From Paenibacillus senegalensis JC66 (GTDB taxonomy: Bacteria; Bacillota; Bacilli; Paenibacillales; NBRC-103111), in NCBI RefSeq assembly GCF_000285515.1, contig NZ_HE610958.1, forward strand, positions 300,015 through 364,014: a stretch of 64,000 bases of DNA. Reading direction: 5' to 3'. Of this stretch, positions 1 through 8,195 are shown in pieces (the stretch's first letter is position 1; every line of letters begins with the position of its first letter). The notes under the pieces were generated by a model. The model ran no database searches, was not told the origin of the DNA, and saw only the letters and a list, made by a program, of their open reading frames with translations. The position numbers were made by a program, and so were the translations under genes.

Positions 1-489
1 CTCCGGAGCCGTCGTATAACGGTGAATATCCGGATTGGCCGGATTTTCAAACTGCTGCGGAATGAAGCCGCCCGGTATAGACTCCTTCAATTGCTGAGCC
101 TTGCGAATAGCACCCGGCATTCTCTCCGCAGCCGGGGTCAAGACAACCTCCGCTCCATACGCCTTCAGCAGATTAATTCGTTCCTTTGTCATATTGTCAG
201 GCATGACTAGAATGGCCCTGTATCCCTTGGCTGCCGCATTCATCGCCAGGCCTATGCCAGTATTTCCGCTCGTTGGCTCTATAATCGTGTCCCCAGGCTT
301 CAGCCGGCCGTCTTTCTCCGCTTGGACAATTAAATTATAAGCAGCTCTGTCTTTAACGCTTCCGCTCGGATTAAAAAATTCCAATTTGACAAAAACATCC
401 GCATCACCTCTGCGCACCAACCGGTTAAGCTTTACCGCTGGGGTATTACCTATCAATTCGGTAATGCTATGAACTAATTTTGCCTCCAA
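1..489 (-). CDS. cysK: cysteine synthase A (O-acetylserine sulfhydrylase), 3' end cut by window edge
   Basis: A PLP-dependent enzyme that makes L-cysteine from O-acetylserine and sulfide in the cytoplasm. Only the first 163 residues are in the window; the reading frame stays open to base 1. The N-terminus carries the family signature ELIGNTP, the PLP-binding lysine in [11 protein letters not shown] (about residue 46), and the PLP phosphate loop [10 protein letters not shown] start it at a TTG codon (487-489) because an AGGGAG ribosome site lies about 10 bases upstream and the following residues fit the usual CysK N-terminus; there is no in-frame ATG that would keep the ELIGNTP motif at its usual place. 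A promoter-like TATAAT lies 45 bases upstream. Cystathionine beta-synthase-like or CysM paralogues share these motifs, so the exact paralogue is less certain than the family. Confidence 0.9.
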   Translation of the reverse strand, partial: MEAKLVHSITELIGNTPAVKLNRLVRRGDADVFVKLEFFNPSGSVKDRAAYNLIVQAEKDGRLKPGDTIIEPTSGNTGIGLAMNAAAKGYRAILVMPDNMTKERINLLKAYGAEVVLTPAAERMPGAIRKAQQLKESIPGGFIPQQFENPANPDIHRYTTAPE

Positions 490-533
490 AACGAATCGCT
501 CCCTTATTCCAAGTATCTGTATAGGTTATGTTG

Positions 534-561
534 ATTATACCATGTTCTTCCCAGAAGTCCA
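534..561 (-). promoter_or_regulatory. candidate SigA promoter for cysK
   Basis: On the minus strand TGGACT and a perfect TATAAT (534-539) are separated by 16 bases, between the MFS gene and cysK. The -35 match is weak, so this is a pattern-based guess. Confidence 0.35.
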
Positions 562-590
562 TTACGATACCGAAATAAGTTCCACGTCCT

Positions 591-1886
591 TTAGGCATCA
601 CGTACGCCTGCCTGTCTCAGCCAACGGCTAAGCAGCAGCCACACGATGAGGGGAGAGCTGCCCACGCCTAAAAGCAGCCAATTCATCATCTTTGGATCAG
701 TCGTTTGGGTAACGACAGCTATAAACACAAGTACGCCTGTAATCCGGCCAAAGTTTAGACCAAGCTCCCGCAATACAATATACTCGACCATTTGTGCCGC
801 ACTCTCTTGATTCTTCCCGATAATATCGAAAACGACAGAGGTCGTTGGTATGGAATAGAGCGGAATAAACAAGGCGGTTCCAATTCCGAATATCAACAGC
901 GTGCGGTAAGAAACCTCGCCAAACAGCGGAAGAATGACCAGGATCATCCCGATGATGCCGCAGAGCATGGCCCACTTCCGGAACTTTGGTCTCAGCAGCC
1001 TGCCCGCCAGCATAAAGCTGACCAGTCCGATCGCTGACGTGATCAGGGCATAATTCCCCAGCTTCAATTCATTGCCGGTAGCTATAAAGACAAGCAAGCC
1101 AATCAAAAACCCGAATACCCCTTCGCGAATCCCTTGAGCTATCATCGCTGCGCCGATCTTTCGCCAAGGGTTCTTTTTCTGGCGGATCATGCTGACTCCA
1201 TAAAACCACTGGTAACGCCCAAGCGGCTTGCGCTTTTTAAGGAAAAAGCTGCAAACTGTTGCGACTAAAAAGATTGCGAGCGATATGCTGAATATGAGAC
1301 GGTATCCTGCGCTATCCCCCATACCGGTAATCAAAACCCCGGAAATCCAAGGCGCTGCCATGCCTGCAGCTGACGTCAACAGGCCAGCATAACCGTTAAA
1401 TTTGTCACGGGTATCACGCTCCGTCACCTCAAAATAAATGACATTAAAAGCACACCAAAATAAAGCCGAGGATATGCCTTGAATAAGGCCCAGCCCGACT
1501 ACATAATTCACCGCCGAGGTTCCGAGCAGCAGCACAACCGAGTAAAAGACAGCGGAAACGGCTACCCCGGTCCGCAGCGCATTCATTTTGTTATGCTCTT
1601 TAATCCATTTACCTGCGAGCCAAAACACAAGCGCCATCGTGATATGGTGGGAAAGATTGAACATCGCTATCATGCTGTAGTCGTTCTTCACTTTCCAAAG
1701 GTACACATTAACGAATGTCCCTGATAAGGAATTTGCCGTGGCAAACAGTCCGTTAACGAGAAGCAGCAACCGGCACTGCGCCGATAGTTTAACCGGTGCG
1801 GATCCGTCGCCGCTCTCCTCCGCTCCTCCCCCGTGTCTCAACTTTCCCTCCATTAACAAAGATCGTTGTTTAACATGTTCGTGCAC
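591..1886 (-). CDS. MFS-type membrane transporter, substrate unknown
   Basis: An integral membrane protein of about 431 residues with some 12 hydrophobic segments, typical of the major facilitator superfamily. The cytoplasmic loop between helices 2 and 3 contains GKWIKEHNKMNALRTG, a loose version of the MFS loop motif, and a basic mid-protein loop (FFLKKRKPLGRYQW) divides the two six-helix halves. An open frame extends upstream to a TTG at 1910, but I place the start at GTG 1886 because GGGGAGAAGGTGG sits just before it and the TTG lies inside that purine-rich stretch. It resembles uncharacterised Bacillales MFS proteins; nothing in the sequence or neighbours reveals the substrate. It precedes cysK in the same direction, but a promoter-like TATAAT separates them. 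Confidence 0.8.
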   Translation of the reverse strand: MHEHVKQRSLLMEGKLRHGGGAEESGDGSAPVKLSAQCRLLLLVNGLFATANSLSGTFVNVYLWKVKNDYSMIAMFNLSHHITMALVFWLAGKWIKEHNKMNALRTGVAVSAVFYSVVLLLGTSAVNYVVGLGLIQGISSALFWCAFNVIYFEVTERDTRDKFNGYAGLLTSAAGMAAPWISGVLITGMGDSAGYRLIFSISLAIFLVATVCSFFLKKRKPLGRYQWFYGVSMIRQKKNPWRKIGAAMIAQGIREGVFGFLIGLLVFIATGNELKLGNYALITSAIGLVSFMLAGRLLRPKFRKWAMLCGIIGMILVILPLFGEVSYRTLLIFGIGTALFIPLYSIPTTSVVFDIIGKNQESAAQMVEYIVLRELGLNFGRITGVLVFIAVVTQTTDPKMMNWLLLGVGSSPLIVWLLLSRWLRQAGVRDA

Positions 1887-2192
1887 ACGTCCACCTTCTC
1901 CCCTTGCCAAGTCGGATTTGCTTCAAGCATTTGCCCGGTTCGAGCCCTTATACAAACGTATATAACGCATAGACCAATAAAGCTTGTTCATCTATATCCT
2001 GATGTTTCAAAGTCCATAGAAGATATATGCAAATGCTGACTGATGACTTTGCTATAACATTCCCCAAGGGAAGAAAAAAATGACCGGTCACACACTTTAC
2101 CAGCAATTGACTAACAGAGCTTTTCCAACAAAAAAGGAGCCTGTAAAGGCTCCATTAGGCTCCAACTAGCCAAAGCTCCAAAGATAAAAAGA
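1887..2192. other. intergenic region between MFS gene and zinc-ribbon operon
   Basis: About 300 bases with no convincing ORF. It holds the terminator of the pspA operon (2129-2153) and presumably the promoter of the MFS gene; I could not pick a clear -35/-10 pair. Confidence 0.5.
2129..2153 (-). terminator. rho-independent terminator of the pspA operon
   Basis: On the minus strand a 7-bp stem (GGAGCCT/AGGCTCC) is followed directly by a run of T (complement of the A run at 2129-2135). It lies 40 bases after the zinc-ribbon stop codon. Confidence 0.75.
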
Positions 2193-2672
2193 TCAGCTCT
2201 GATGATCCTGCCGCAGAGTACGTATTAATGCTTGGCGATCCTGCTCTGACAAATAGCTCTCTGTCTTGAAACAAGAAGGACAAATGTATAGCTTTATAGA
2301 AAAAGGCGGCGTCAAAAACGGTCCAGACGAACCGGCCGGCACTAAAGGGGTGTAGCCAGCTTCTGAAATGGTCTGTCTCCCGCTTAAGAGCATGAATTGG
2401 TGGCAAGAGGAGCATTCCGGCGTCTCTTCCTGCCGGTCCAGCAAACGGTCAACATTATCCGCGTAGCCATCCTTCTCTTCCTCCAGCAGACTTTCCGAAT
2501 CCTGCTGGAAAAGGCCCCCTTCCTCCCCTTCTTCATCCTCCAATTGCAAAGTGATACTGCGATAATCACCGAGCTCATTATAGCAGTAAGGGCACTCGCT
2601 TTCAGGTCCCGTATCGGGGTCCCATATAATTTCTGATTGGCACCATGGACACACTGTCGCGTGCTCGCTCAT
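2193..2672 (-). CDS. zinc-ribbon protein of unknown function
   Basis: A soluble 159-residue protein with four Cys pairs: CPWC (8-11), CPYC (27-30), CSSC (near 88) and CPSC (near 133), suggesting two zinc ribbons, one at each end of an acidic middle (Glu-rich, about 45-85). No enzyme motif and no membrane segment are visible. GGAGGAGATGGA precedes the ATG at good distance. It is the last gene of the operon pspA - DUF350 - small membrane peptide - zinc ribbon, ending in a terminator. In Bacillus subtilis the SigW-controlled pspA (ydjF) operon also contains a zinc-ribbon protein (YdjG), so a role with PspA in membrane stress is a reasonable inference, but this protein has no obvious membrane domain. 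Confidence 0.75.
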   Translation of the reverse strand: MSEHATVCPWCQSEIIWDPDTGPESECPYCYNELGDYRSITLQLEDEEGEEGGLFQQDSESLLEEEKDGYADNVDRLLDRQEETPECSSCHQFMLLSGRQTISEAGYTPLVPAGSSGPFLTPPFSIKLYICPSCFKTESYLSEQDRQALIRTLRQDHQS

Positions 2673-2740
2673 TCCATCTCCTCCATCCAGGCCCGATCAG
2701 GCCTCCTTGATGCCCTATGGCCAGCGTCAGCCGAACGGAC

Positions 2741-2824
2741 TTAAGCATTGTTAATAAAGTAAATAACCCCTCCAATAAAAAATATACATGCAACGGCAAA
2801 TAAAATAATCCACAAATACTTCAT
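2741..2824 (-). CDS. 27-residue single-pass membrane peptide
   Basis: A small ORF (MKYLWIILFAVACIFF...INNA) that is almost entirely one hydrophobic helix with a single Lys at its start. A GGGGG-rich ribosome site lies about 10 bases upstream and the ORF sits neatly between the DUF350 gene (stop 2842) and the zinc-ribbon gene in the same direction. Its placement inside an otherwise compact operon supports it being translated; its function is unknown. Confidence 0.55.
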   Translation of the reverse strand: MKYLWIILFAVACIFFIGGVIYFINNA

Positions 2825-2841
2825 CCCCGGCTGCCCCCTTC

Positions 2842-3261
2842 TTAATTAATGCTTGCTCCGATGACATAGGACAGCCCGATCGAAATGATGCACGAAATAA
2901 ATCCGATAGCGCGGTTATCATTTTTCAGTTCTTCACTAATTTTGAAGGAAGGAGTAAGCAGACTAAAAATCAGGTAGGCGACAACCAGCAAAACGAAGCC
3001 ATAGGCCGACCAGATTACACTGTCTAACAGTTTATCATTATTCGCTATCGAGAACCGGAATATGTTGCAAATGCCGAAGATCTTGCCTCCTGTTGCCAGA
3101 GCTACGGCCAAATTGCCTTTTTTGATTTCCACCCAATCGTCATAATGAGTGACCATATTCCATAAGGTTAAAAACACCGTTAATGCCAGCACCGCAACTG
3201 AAAAAAAAGCGAACGCTTCCACATACGGGTTGGACATTAGTTCATCGATCTGATTATTCAC
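2842..3261 (-). CDS. DUF350-family inner-membrane protein
   Basis: A 139-residue membrane protein with four hydrophobic helices and the loop KKGNLAVALATGGKIFG, which is characteristic of DUF350 (YjfL-type) proteins. The function of the family is not established, although these genes often accompany PspA or envelope-stress genes. I start it at GTG 3261, preceded by AAAGGGGATG; the longer frame to 3351 adds a non-hydrophobic, poorly conserved-looking tail with no ribosome site. It follows pspA by 136 bases and belongs to the same operon, which suggests membrane maintenance as the shared theme. Confidence 0.8.
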   Translation of the reverse strand: MNNQIDELMSNPYVEAFAFFSVAVLALTVFLTLWNMVTHYDDWVEIKKGNLAVALATGGKIFGICNIFRFSIANNDKLLDSVIWSAYGFVLLVVAYLIFSLLTPSFKISEELKNDNRAIGFISCIISIGLSYVIGASIN

Positions 3262-3397
3262 GTTGCCATCCCCTTTTACCTTAACCATGGTAAACGGGAG
3301 AAAAGACCGAGGCCTGTTAACCCCAGTCTCTTCTCCCATTAGTAAGCCCAAGCTTCCACCGTGGAATAGGTCTCCGTCAAAGGAGCCCGACTTTCAA

Positions 3398-4072
3398 TTA
3401 TTCACCGTTCTTGTTAGCCAGCTTTGCCTTCAAAGCGGCAAGCTCATCTTCAATCCCCGCATCTCCCAGGCTCGCCAGCTCTTTATCCAGGGAGCGGCTG
3501 GAACTTGCCATATCTCCGCTCGCTTGAGCTTCTGCTTCCATTTGCAGGACCCGCTCAGACATACGGTCGAAGCCGCCGGCCGCACCATTGGAATTTAAGC
3601 CGGACATCGCACGATTAATCGTTTTCTGGGCTTTCGCCGCCTCCGCACGTGCTACAAGCAAATCACGCTTGTTTTTCATTTTGCCGAACTCGTCCTTCAT
3701 TTCACTTAATTGGGAACGGAGCTTGTCGGCGTTTTCCTTGGCGATTCCATACTGTCTCAGCATTTCATCATAACGGGTTTGATGCTCTTTCTTATCCTGC
3801 AAAGCGCGGCGGGCGAGATCCTCGTTACCTTGCTCCAAGGCTTTCAATGCCTGGGCTTCGCGTTTCTGAACCATTTCGCCTGCTTCTTCATACTGAAGCT
3901 TAAATTTTTTCTCAACTGCGATTTGTTTTGCAACCGCAGCCTCGGCTTCCAGAATATCCTGCTCCATATCGCGCAGGAATTGATTCAGCATCTTGACCGG
4001 ATCTTCAGCACGATCCAACATGTCATTAATGGAAGCAACCGTCAAGTCACGCAATCGTTTAAAAATCCCCAT
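3398..4072 (-). CDS. pspA: phage-shock-protein A / IM30 family (PspA/LiaH type)
   Basis: A 224-residue, almost wholly alpha-helical protein of the ESCRT-III-like PspA/Vipp1 family, which polymerises on the cytoplasmic face of stressed membranes and limits proton leakage. Visible features are the N-terminal amphipathic helix MGIFKRLRDLTVASIND, the conserved DRAEDPVKML segment, and long coiled-coil helices rich in Glu, Lys, Gln and Arg; length is normal. The start is ATG 4072 with GAGGAGG 8 bases upstream; the frame upstream to 4204 runs through the promoter. The first gene of a four-gene operon. An ECF-type promoter (TGAAAC-N17-CGTATG) lies about 50 bases upstream, fitting the known SigW control of the B. 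subtilis homologue. Confidence 0.93.
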   Translation of the reverse strand: MGIFKRLRDLTVASINDMLDRAEDPVKMLNQFLRDMEQDILEAEAAVAKQIAVEKKFKLQYEEAGEMVQKREAQALKALEQGNEDLARRALQDKKEHQTRYDEMLRQYGIAKENADKLRSQLSEMKDEFGKMKNKRDLLVARAEAAKAQKTINRAMSGLNSNGAAGGFDRMSERVLQMEAEAQASGDMASSSRSLDKELASLGDAGIEDELAALKAKLANKNGE

Positions 4073-4122
4073 CCTTATTTCCTCCTCAGCAGTGATATGC
4101 TCTATCGTTAGTTTATATATTA

Positions 4123-4151
4123 CATACGTTTCGGGACAAAAGATAGTTTCA
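4123..4151 (-). promoter_or_regulatory. ECF (SigW-type) promoter of the pspA operon
   Basis: Minus strand: TGAAAC (4146-4151), 17-base spacer containing CTTTT, then CGTATG (4123-4128), about 50 bases before the pspA start. SigW promoters read TGAAAC-N16/17-CGTA, and B. subtilis pspA (ydjF) is in the SigW regulon. Confidence 0.75.
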
Positions 4152-4235
4152 ACAATTTTCCCGGGGGTTGCCGGCCTGCCTAACCGAACCGGGAGAGGAA
4201 ACACCGTTGACGGGTACCAGCTCGCATTGCGACCG

Positions 4236-6602
4236 TTACAGCTCCACCACGGTTACCCCATTGCCGCCCTCTCCGTATGTTCCAAACCGGAAGCTTTTCA
4301 CCAAGCGGTGCTTGCGCAAGTAATCCTGAATTCCTTGTCTTAAAACACCCGTACCCTTGCCGTGTATAATATAAACCTGATGGAGATTCGCCAGAAACGA
4401 TTCGTCAAGAAAACGGTCCACTTCGATTATGGAATCCTCGATATTATTGCCCCGCAGATCCAATTCGCTGCGAACCGATTCATCACGAGAACGTTTTAAA
4501 CCTGTTACTGCTGTCTTCTGCTGCACTGGCTTAACCGGTGCTGCGGATATCTTCTCGAGATCAGTCTTGGCAATTTTCATCTTCATGATGCCAAGCTGTA
4601 CGGTCACTTCCTTATCGCCCGAAAGCTCCACTACATGGCCCTTCTGGCCGAGACTGCGCACAAGCACCTCATCTCCGGGCTCAATAGCACGTGCCTTAGA
4701 GCCTGAACGGCTTCCGCTGACAGGCTTTTTGTCCAGTTGGGGAACAGCCTCGTCCAGCTTGCGTTTGGCTTCGATCAGCTTATGCTCCTTGATCGATGAC
4801 CGTTCCTCCATCGCCATCTGACGCAGCTCACGTATGATCTGCTCGGCCTCCTGCCGCGCTTTCTTCACGGCTTCCTCAGCCTGCTGCTCCGCTTTGGCCA
4901 GCAGCTGAGAGCGCTGCTGCTCCATCCGGCTGCGTTCTTTTTCCAGCTGCTGCCTCAGTGCGGCAACCTCTGCATTCAGCTGTTCAGCGCTTTTGCGTTC
5001 AGCTTCAGCCGATAGACGGTTCTCCTCCAGCGTAGCAATCATCGACTCAACGCGCTGATCGTCCGCACCTACCTGACTTCGGGCGTGGTCAATAATCTTC
5101 TTGTCAAGCCCCAGCCGCTCAGCGATAGCAAAAGCGTTGCTTCGCCCGGGCACCCCGACCAGCAAACGGTAGGTCGGGCTTAATGTCTGGACATCAAACT
5201 CCATGCTCGCATTAACAATTCCTTTGCGTTCATAAGCGTAAGCTTTGAGCTCACTATAGTGAGTAGTGGCTACCATCCGGCATCCGAGCCGATGGATTGC
5301 TTCCAGAATCGAAATCGCCAGCGCCGAGCCCTCAGCGGGATCCGTGCCAGCCCCGACCTCATCGAGCAGCACTAAGCTTTTCGGCGTCATTTCCTTAAGA
5401 ATGGAAATGATATTGGTCATATGGCTGGAGAATGTACTCAAGCTTTGCTCAATGCTCTGCTCATCCCCAATATCGGCAAAAATCCCGTCAAACACACATA
5501 GCTGACTGCTGTCCTCCGCCGGGACGAACAAACCTGACATCGCCATCAAGCTGAGCAGCCCGATCGTTTTTAGAGTAACGGTCTTGCCTCCAGTATTAGG
5601 CCCCGTAATAATAATCGACTGAAATTGATTGCCAAGCTCCACATCGAGAGGAACAACAGCATCCGCAGCAATAAGAGGATGGCGTCCTTTCTTGATCTTC
5701 AAGAAGCCGCGGTCGTTCATAAGCGGCAGGGTAGCCTTGAACTCGCGGGCAAGGCCTGCTTTCGCAAAGATAAAATCAAGCTCCGCAAGGATATCCAGAT
5801 TAAAGGCAATTTCATCTGCCGCTTCCGCCACTTCGGCTGTCAGCATCCCTAAAATCTTTTCAATTTCCCGCTCTTCCTTAAAGCTCAATTCACGCAGCCG
5901 GTTGTTCAACTGAACCACCGCCTGCGGCTCCATGAACAGCGTTGCGCCAGATGCAGATTGATCATGAATCATGCCGCCGATGCTGCTGCGGTATTCCTGC
6001 TTGACAGGAATTACATACCGGTCATTGCGGATTGTAATAATCGGGTCCTGCAGCATTTTCTGTGTGGACGGGGTGCGAATCATTTGCTCAAGCTTCTCGC
6101 GGATTCGTGCTTCACCGGTCCTCAGCTCTTGCCGGATTCTCGCCAGCTCCTGACTGGCTGAATCCATGACTTCGGCATGTTCATTAATTTTGGCCAGAAT
6201 GCTGTCAGCCAGGTCCTTCAAGTCCATTACCTGAGCCGCCTTGTCTGCCAGCAGCGTCAATTCATGATCCTCGGCCATCTGCAAAATAAACCGCTTCAAT
6301 CTCCTGCCGCCGTTCAGCGTATTCGCGGTGTCCAGCAGTTCTGCCGGATTCAACAGACCGCCGATCTTTGCCCGCTTGACGCTCGGCCGCACATCACGAA
6401 TACCTCCGAATGGAGCGGCACCTTTAATCCTCTCCACCTTGACAGCCTCATCGGTTGCCGTCAGCCTTCGCTTAACCTCGTCCAAGTCTCCGCTTGGCTG
6501 CAGCTCCGTCGCCCAGGCCTTGCCTAAAGAGGTGGCCGCAAAGCTTTGTAATTTATCCAAGATTTTATGAAATTCCAGTGTTTTCAAAATTTTATGGTTC
6601 AA
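4236..6602 (-). CDS. mutS2: MutS2 ATPase/endonuclease (MutS2/RqcU)
   Basis: A 788-residue protein of full family length. It has the MutS core and clamp helices (about 1-300), the ABC-type ATPase with Walker A GPNTGGKT (334-341) and Walker B SLVLLDEVGAGTDP, a long Gln/Glu/Arg coiled coil (about 510-630), and a C-terminal Smr nuclease domain with LDLRG and IIHGKGTGVLR. MutS2 lacks the mismatch-recognition domain; family work links it to suppression of recombination and to splitting collided ribosomes in Bacillota. The gene usually follows cvpA and polX in Bacillales; here cvpA is 3.8 kb away and no polX is seen, so the block has been opened. The start ATG has only a weak ribosome site (AAGAGGGATCAAGCG). 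Confidence 0.96.
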   Translation of the reverse strand: MNHKILKTLEFHKILDKLQSFAATSLGKAWATELQPSGDLDEVKRRLTATDEAVKVERIKGAAPFGGIRDVRPSVKRAKIGGLLNPAELLDTANTLNGGRRLKRFILQMAEDHELTLLADKAAQVMDLKDLADSILAKINEHAEVMDSASQELARIRQELRTGEARIREKLEQMIRTPSTQKMLQDPIITIRNDRYVIPVKQEYRSSIGGMIHDQSASGATLFMEPQAVVQLNNRLRELSFKEEREIEKILGMLTAEVAEAADEIAFNLDILAELDFIFAKAGLAREFKATLPLMNDRGFLKIKKGRHPLIAADAVVPLDVELGNQFQSIIITGPNTGGKTVTLKTIGLLSLMAMSGLFVPAEDSSQLCVFDGIFADIGDEQSIEQSLSTFSSHMTNIISILKEMTPKSLVLLDEVGAGTDPAEGSALAISILEAIHRLGCRMVATTHYSELKAYAYERKGIVNASMEFDVQTLSPTYRLLVGVPGRSNAFAIAERLGLDKKIIDHARSQVGADDQRVESMIATLEENRLSAEAERKSAEQLNAEVAALRQQLEKERSRMEQQRSQLLAKAEQQAEEAVKKARQEAEQIIRELRQMAMEERSSIKEHKLIEAKRKLDEAVPQLDKKPVSGSRSGSKARAIEPGDEVLVRSLGQKGHVVELSGDKEVTVQLGIMKMKIAKTDLEKISAAPVKPVQQKTAVTGLKRSRDESVRSELDLRGNNIEDSIIEVDRFLDESFLANLHQVYIIHGKGTGVLRQGIQDYLRKHRLVKSFRFGTYGEGGNGVTVVEL

Positions 6603-6939
6603 CGCTTGATCCCTCTTCCTGTAAACCCCGCTGGCCTTTTCAGCACAATCCGGGAAAGCCTATAGCTTGTTATCCAGCATCAATCGGCAGCGAGCCGTAT
6701 GCCGTATGGAGTGATTTTAGTCCGATTTATGCCCCCTGTACGGAAGCCTCGTTACCAAACGGGCAGTTATCCTTTATTATATCGAAAGCTTTTTGCAATA
6801 GCCAAGATTTAACCCTTTATAACCAAACTTTCCTTTGGTCTGGACTAATTTACAAAGCATAACTCGCGAAAGACATGGCAAACTAAAAGCGAATCTCGTG
6901 GGGGTTTCCCTAATGTTAACTTAAATTAAAGGAGGATTT
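6603..6939. other. intergenic region upstream of mutS2 and yvlD-like gene
   Basis: Divergent promoter space of about 340 bases between mutS2 (minus) and the YvlD-like gene (plus). I see no ORF with a ribosome site and no clear hairpin; promoters must lie here but none stands out. Confidence 0.5.
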
Positions 6940-7308
6940 ATGCTTATGAATTTTCTCGCTCATTTGGTGCGATTCATCGTATCTGCGTTAGTTTTAATGT
7001 TTGTTGGGTGGATCGTGCCCAATTTTACAGTTGGCGGCTTCTGGAGCGCCTTTTTCCTGGCCATCGTGATCGCCATAGTCGGCTGGATTATTGAAGGCAT
7101 CTTCGGCCGCCGGATTACCCCATTTGGCCGGGGGATTGTCGGTTTTCTCGTCAGCGCTCTGATTATTTGGATTGCTCAATTCATCGTCGGCGGAGTCTCC
7201 GTGACCTTCCTAGGGGCACTGCTGGCCGCTTTAGTGATCGGGATCATTGACCTGTTTATTCCGATCAGCACACCATTTAACCGCGGACGCAGAAAAGCGC
7301 ATAGCTAA
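6940..7308 (+). CDS. YvlD-type small membrane protein (phage-holin-4 superfamily)
   Basis: A 122-residue protein with four transmembrane helices and short loops (GRRITPFGRGIVGF in the middle), matching the YvlD/DUF360 group that is placed in the phage holin 4 superfamily. These are chromosomal envelope proteins, often stress-controlled (B. subtilis yvlABCD is SigW-dependent); the exact function is unknown and there is no prophage here. GGAGG stands 4 bases before the ATG at 6940 and 10 before a second in-frame ATG at 6946, so either may be used. It is the first gene of the island that separates mutS2 from cvpA. No terminator hairpin with a T run follows; a 25-bp repeat does. Confidence 0.82.
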   Translation: MLMNFLAHLVRFIVSALVLMFVGWIVPNFTVGGFWSAFFLAIVIAIVGWIIEGIFGRRITPFGRGIVGFLVSALIIWIAQFIVGGVSVTFLGALLAALVIGIIDLFIPISTPFNRGRRKAHS

Positions 7309-7311
7309 AGC

Positions 7312-7390
7312 GCTGCTTGAGCTCATTGCTGGGCTCGCAGCAGCACTGCTAGGCTCGCTGCTTGAGCCCACTGCTAGGCTCGCTGCTCTG
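7312..7390. repeat. 25-bp imperfect tandem repeat
   Basis: About three copies of a 25-bp unit (GCTGCTTGAGCCCACTGCTA plus GGCTC) follow the yvlD-like stop codon; the 18-base core ACTGCTAGGCTCGCTGCT recurs at 7345 and 7370. One copy is shortened by 5 bases. No coding role is apparent. Confidence 0.6.
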
Positions 7391-7548
7391 CTTTACTCGC
7401 TGCACACAGATAAAGCAAAAAGGTAAACAAGTAAAACACATGTCTGGCACACTGCTTGAGCATATATTTCAGCTAAATTTATCTTGAAGTTTAATCGGCA
7501 GTTTGCAGGCCGGCAATCCTGGGGACCTAGGATAGCTGGCCTCTTCTC

Positions 7549-8105
7549 CTCCTTTTGTCACCATTCCTGATCTCCTTTCCTCAGCCTCACAACTCCCATT
7601 TTTCTGTCGCCACCCTATCCTGTTACCATTCCCCACGCTTCAGCTCAGGTCAACCTGTCCCATTTTGGGGGCAGCAAGAAGGAAACGAAACGGAGAATGT
7701 TAATGATTACAAAATTCAAGAAAGGCTCGTACAAGATATCCCTTGCCGCAATTCTTCTGGTTCTTGTATTAGGCGCCGTTCTGCTGACCGATGCACTGGA
7801 TGACGGAAAGGGTGCCAAGCTGGACACATCGATTAAAGCGGAAGTGGCTTGCTGTGAAGAAGATGAAAGCCGACCAGGAAACGGCCTGTGACGCAAGCGT
7901 TCTTGAAAGGCTGGGTGAGCGTGAAGCTTCATCTTACGGAATGACTTTACTCATGCTGTCGCGGTTGTTTTCCCGGAGGTTCTTTTTCTCTGTCACCATT
8001 CCCCAGCCCCTTTTCCCTGTCTCCATTCCTCATAACCGTTTTTCCGTTGCCTATTCCAACATTTCTCATTTTAGTCACAAAGGCTTCACCAGTTTGTCAC
8101 TGCAT
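7549..8105. repeat. scattered TGTCACCATTCC-like direct repeats
   Basis: Pyrimidine-rich sequence in two blocks (7549-7660 and 7985-8105) contains several variants of TGTCACCATTCC followed by C/T-rich sequence. The blocks flank the small ORF at 7703. The region 7391-7548 between this and the 25-bp repeat shows nothing recognisable. Confidence 0.4.
7703..7891 (+). CDS. small single-pass membrane or secreted peptide, hypothetical
   Basis: A 62-residue ORF (from ATG 7703; another in-frame ATG at 7697). It has a basic N-terminus (MITKFKKGSYK), one hydrophobic segment of about 17 residues, then a short acidic tail with two adjacent cysteines (ACCEEDE). CGGAG lies about 10 bases before ATG 7703. 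I do not recognise the family, and the surrounding sequence is repeat-rich, so it could be spurious or a decayed gene. The stop is followed by sequence in which another frame stays open without a ribosome site. Confidence 0.4.
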   Translation: MITKFKKGSYKISLAAILLVLVLGAVLLTDALDDGKGAKLDTSIKAEVACCEEDESRPGNGL

Positions 8106-8195
8106 TCTTGACTTATAAGGAGTAAGATAAAAGTGCATTCAATGCTTTTTAAAAATGATAAAGAAGCAAGTAGTTGAGAAGGAGGAGAACGGGTT

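Noticed and set aside
3424..4111. Several plus-strand ORFs opposite pspA
   Set aside because: Antisense shadows of a strong coding frame with no ribosome sites.
4236..6602. MutS (mismatch repair) rather than MutS2
   Set aside because: The mismatch-recognition domain is absent and a C-terminal Smr domain is present.
6940..7308. Phage holin marking a prophage
   Set aside because: It is the chromosomal YvlD type; no other phage gene lies nearby.
7791..8111. 106-codon ORF after the small ORF at 7703
   Set aside because: No ribosome site; runs through the TGTCACCATTCC-like repeats and has an unnatural composition.
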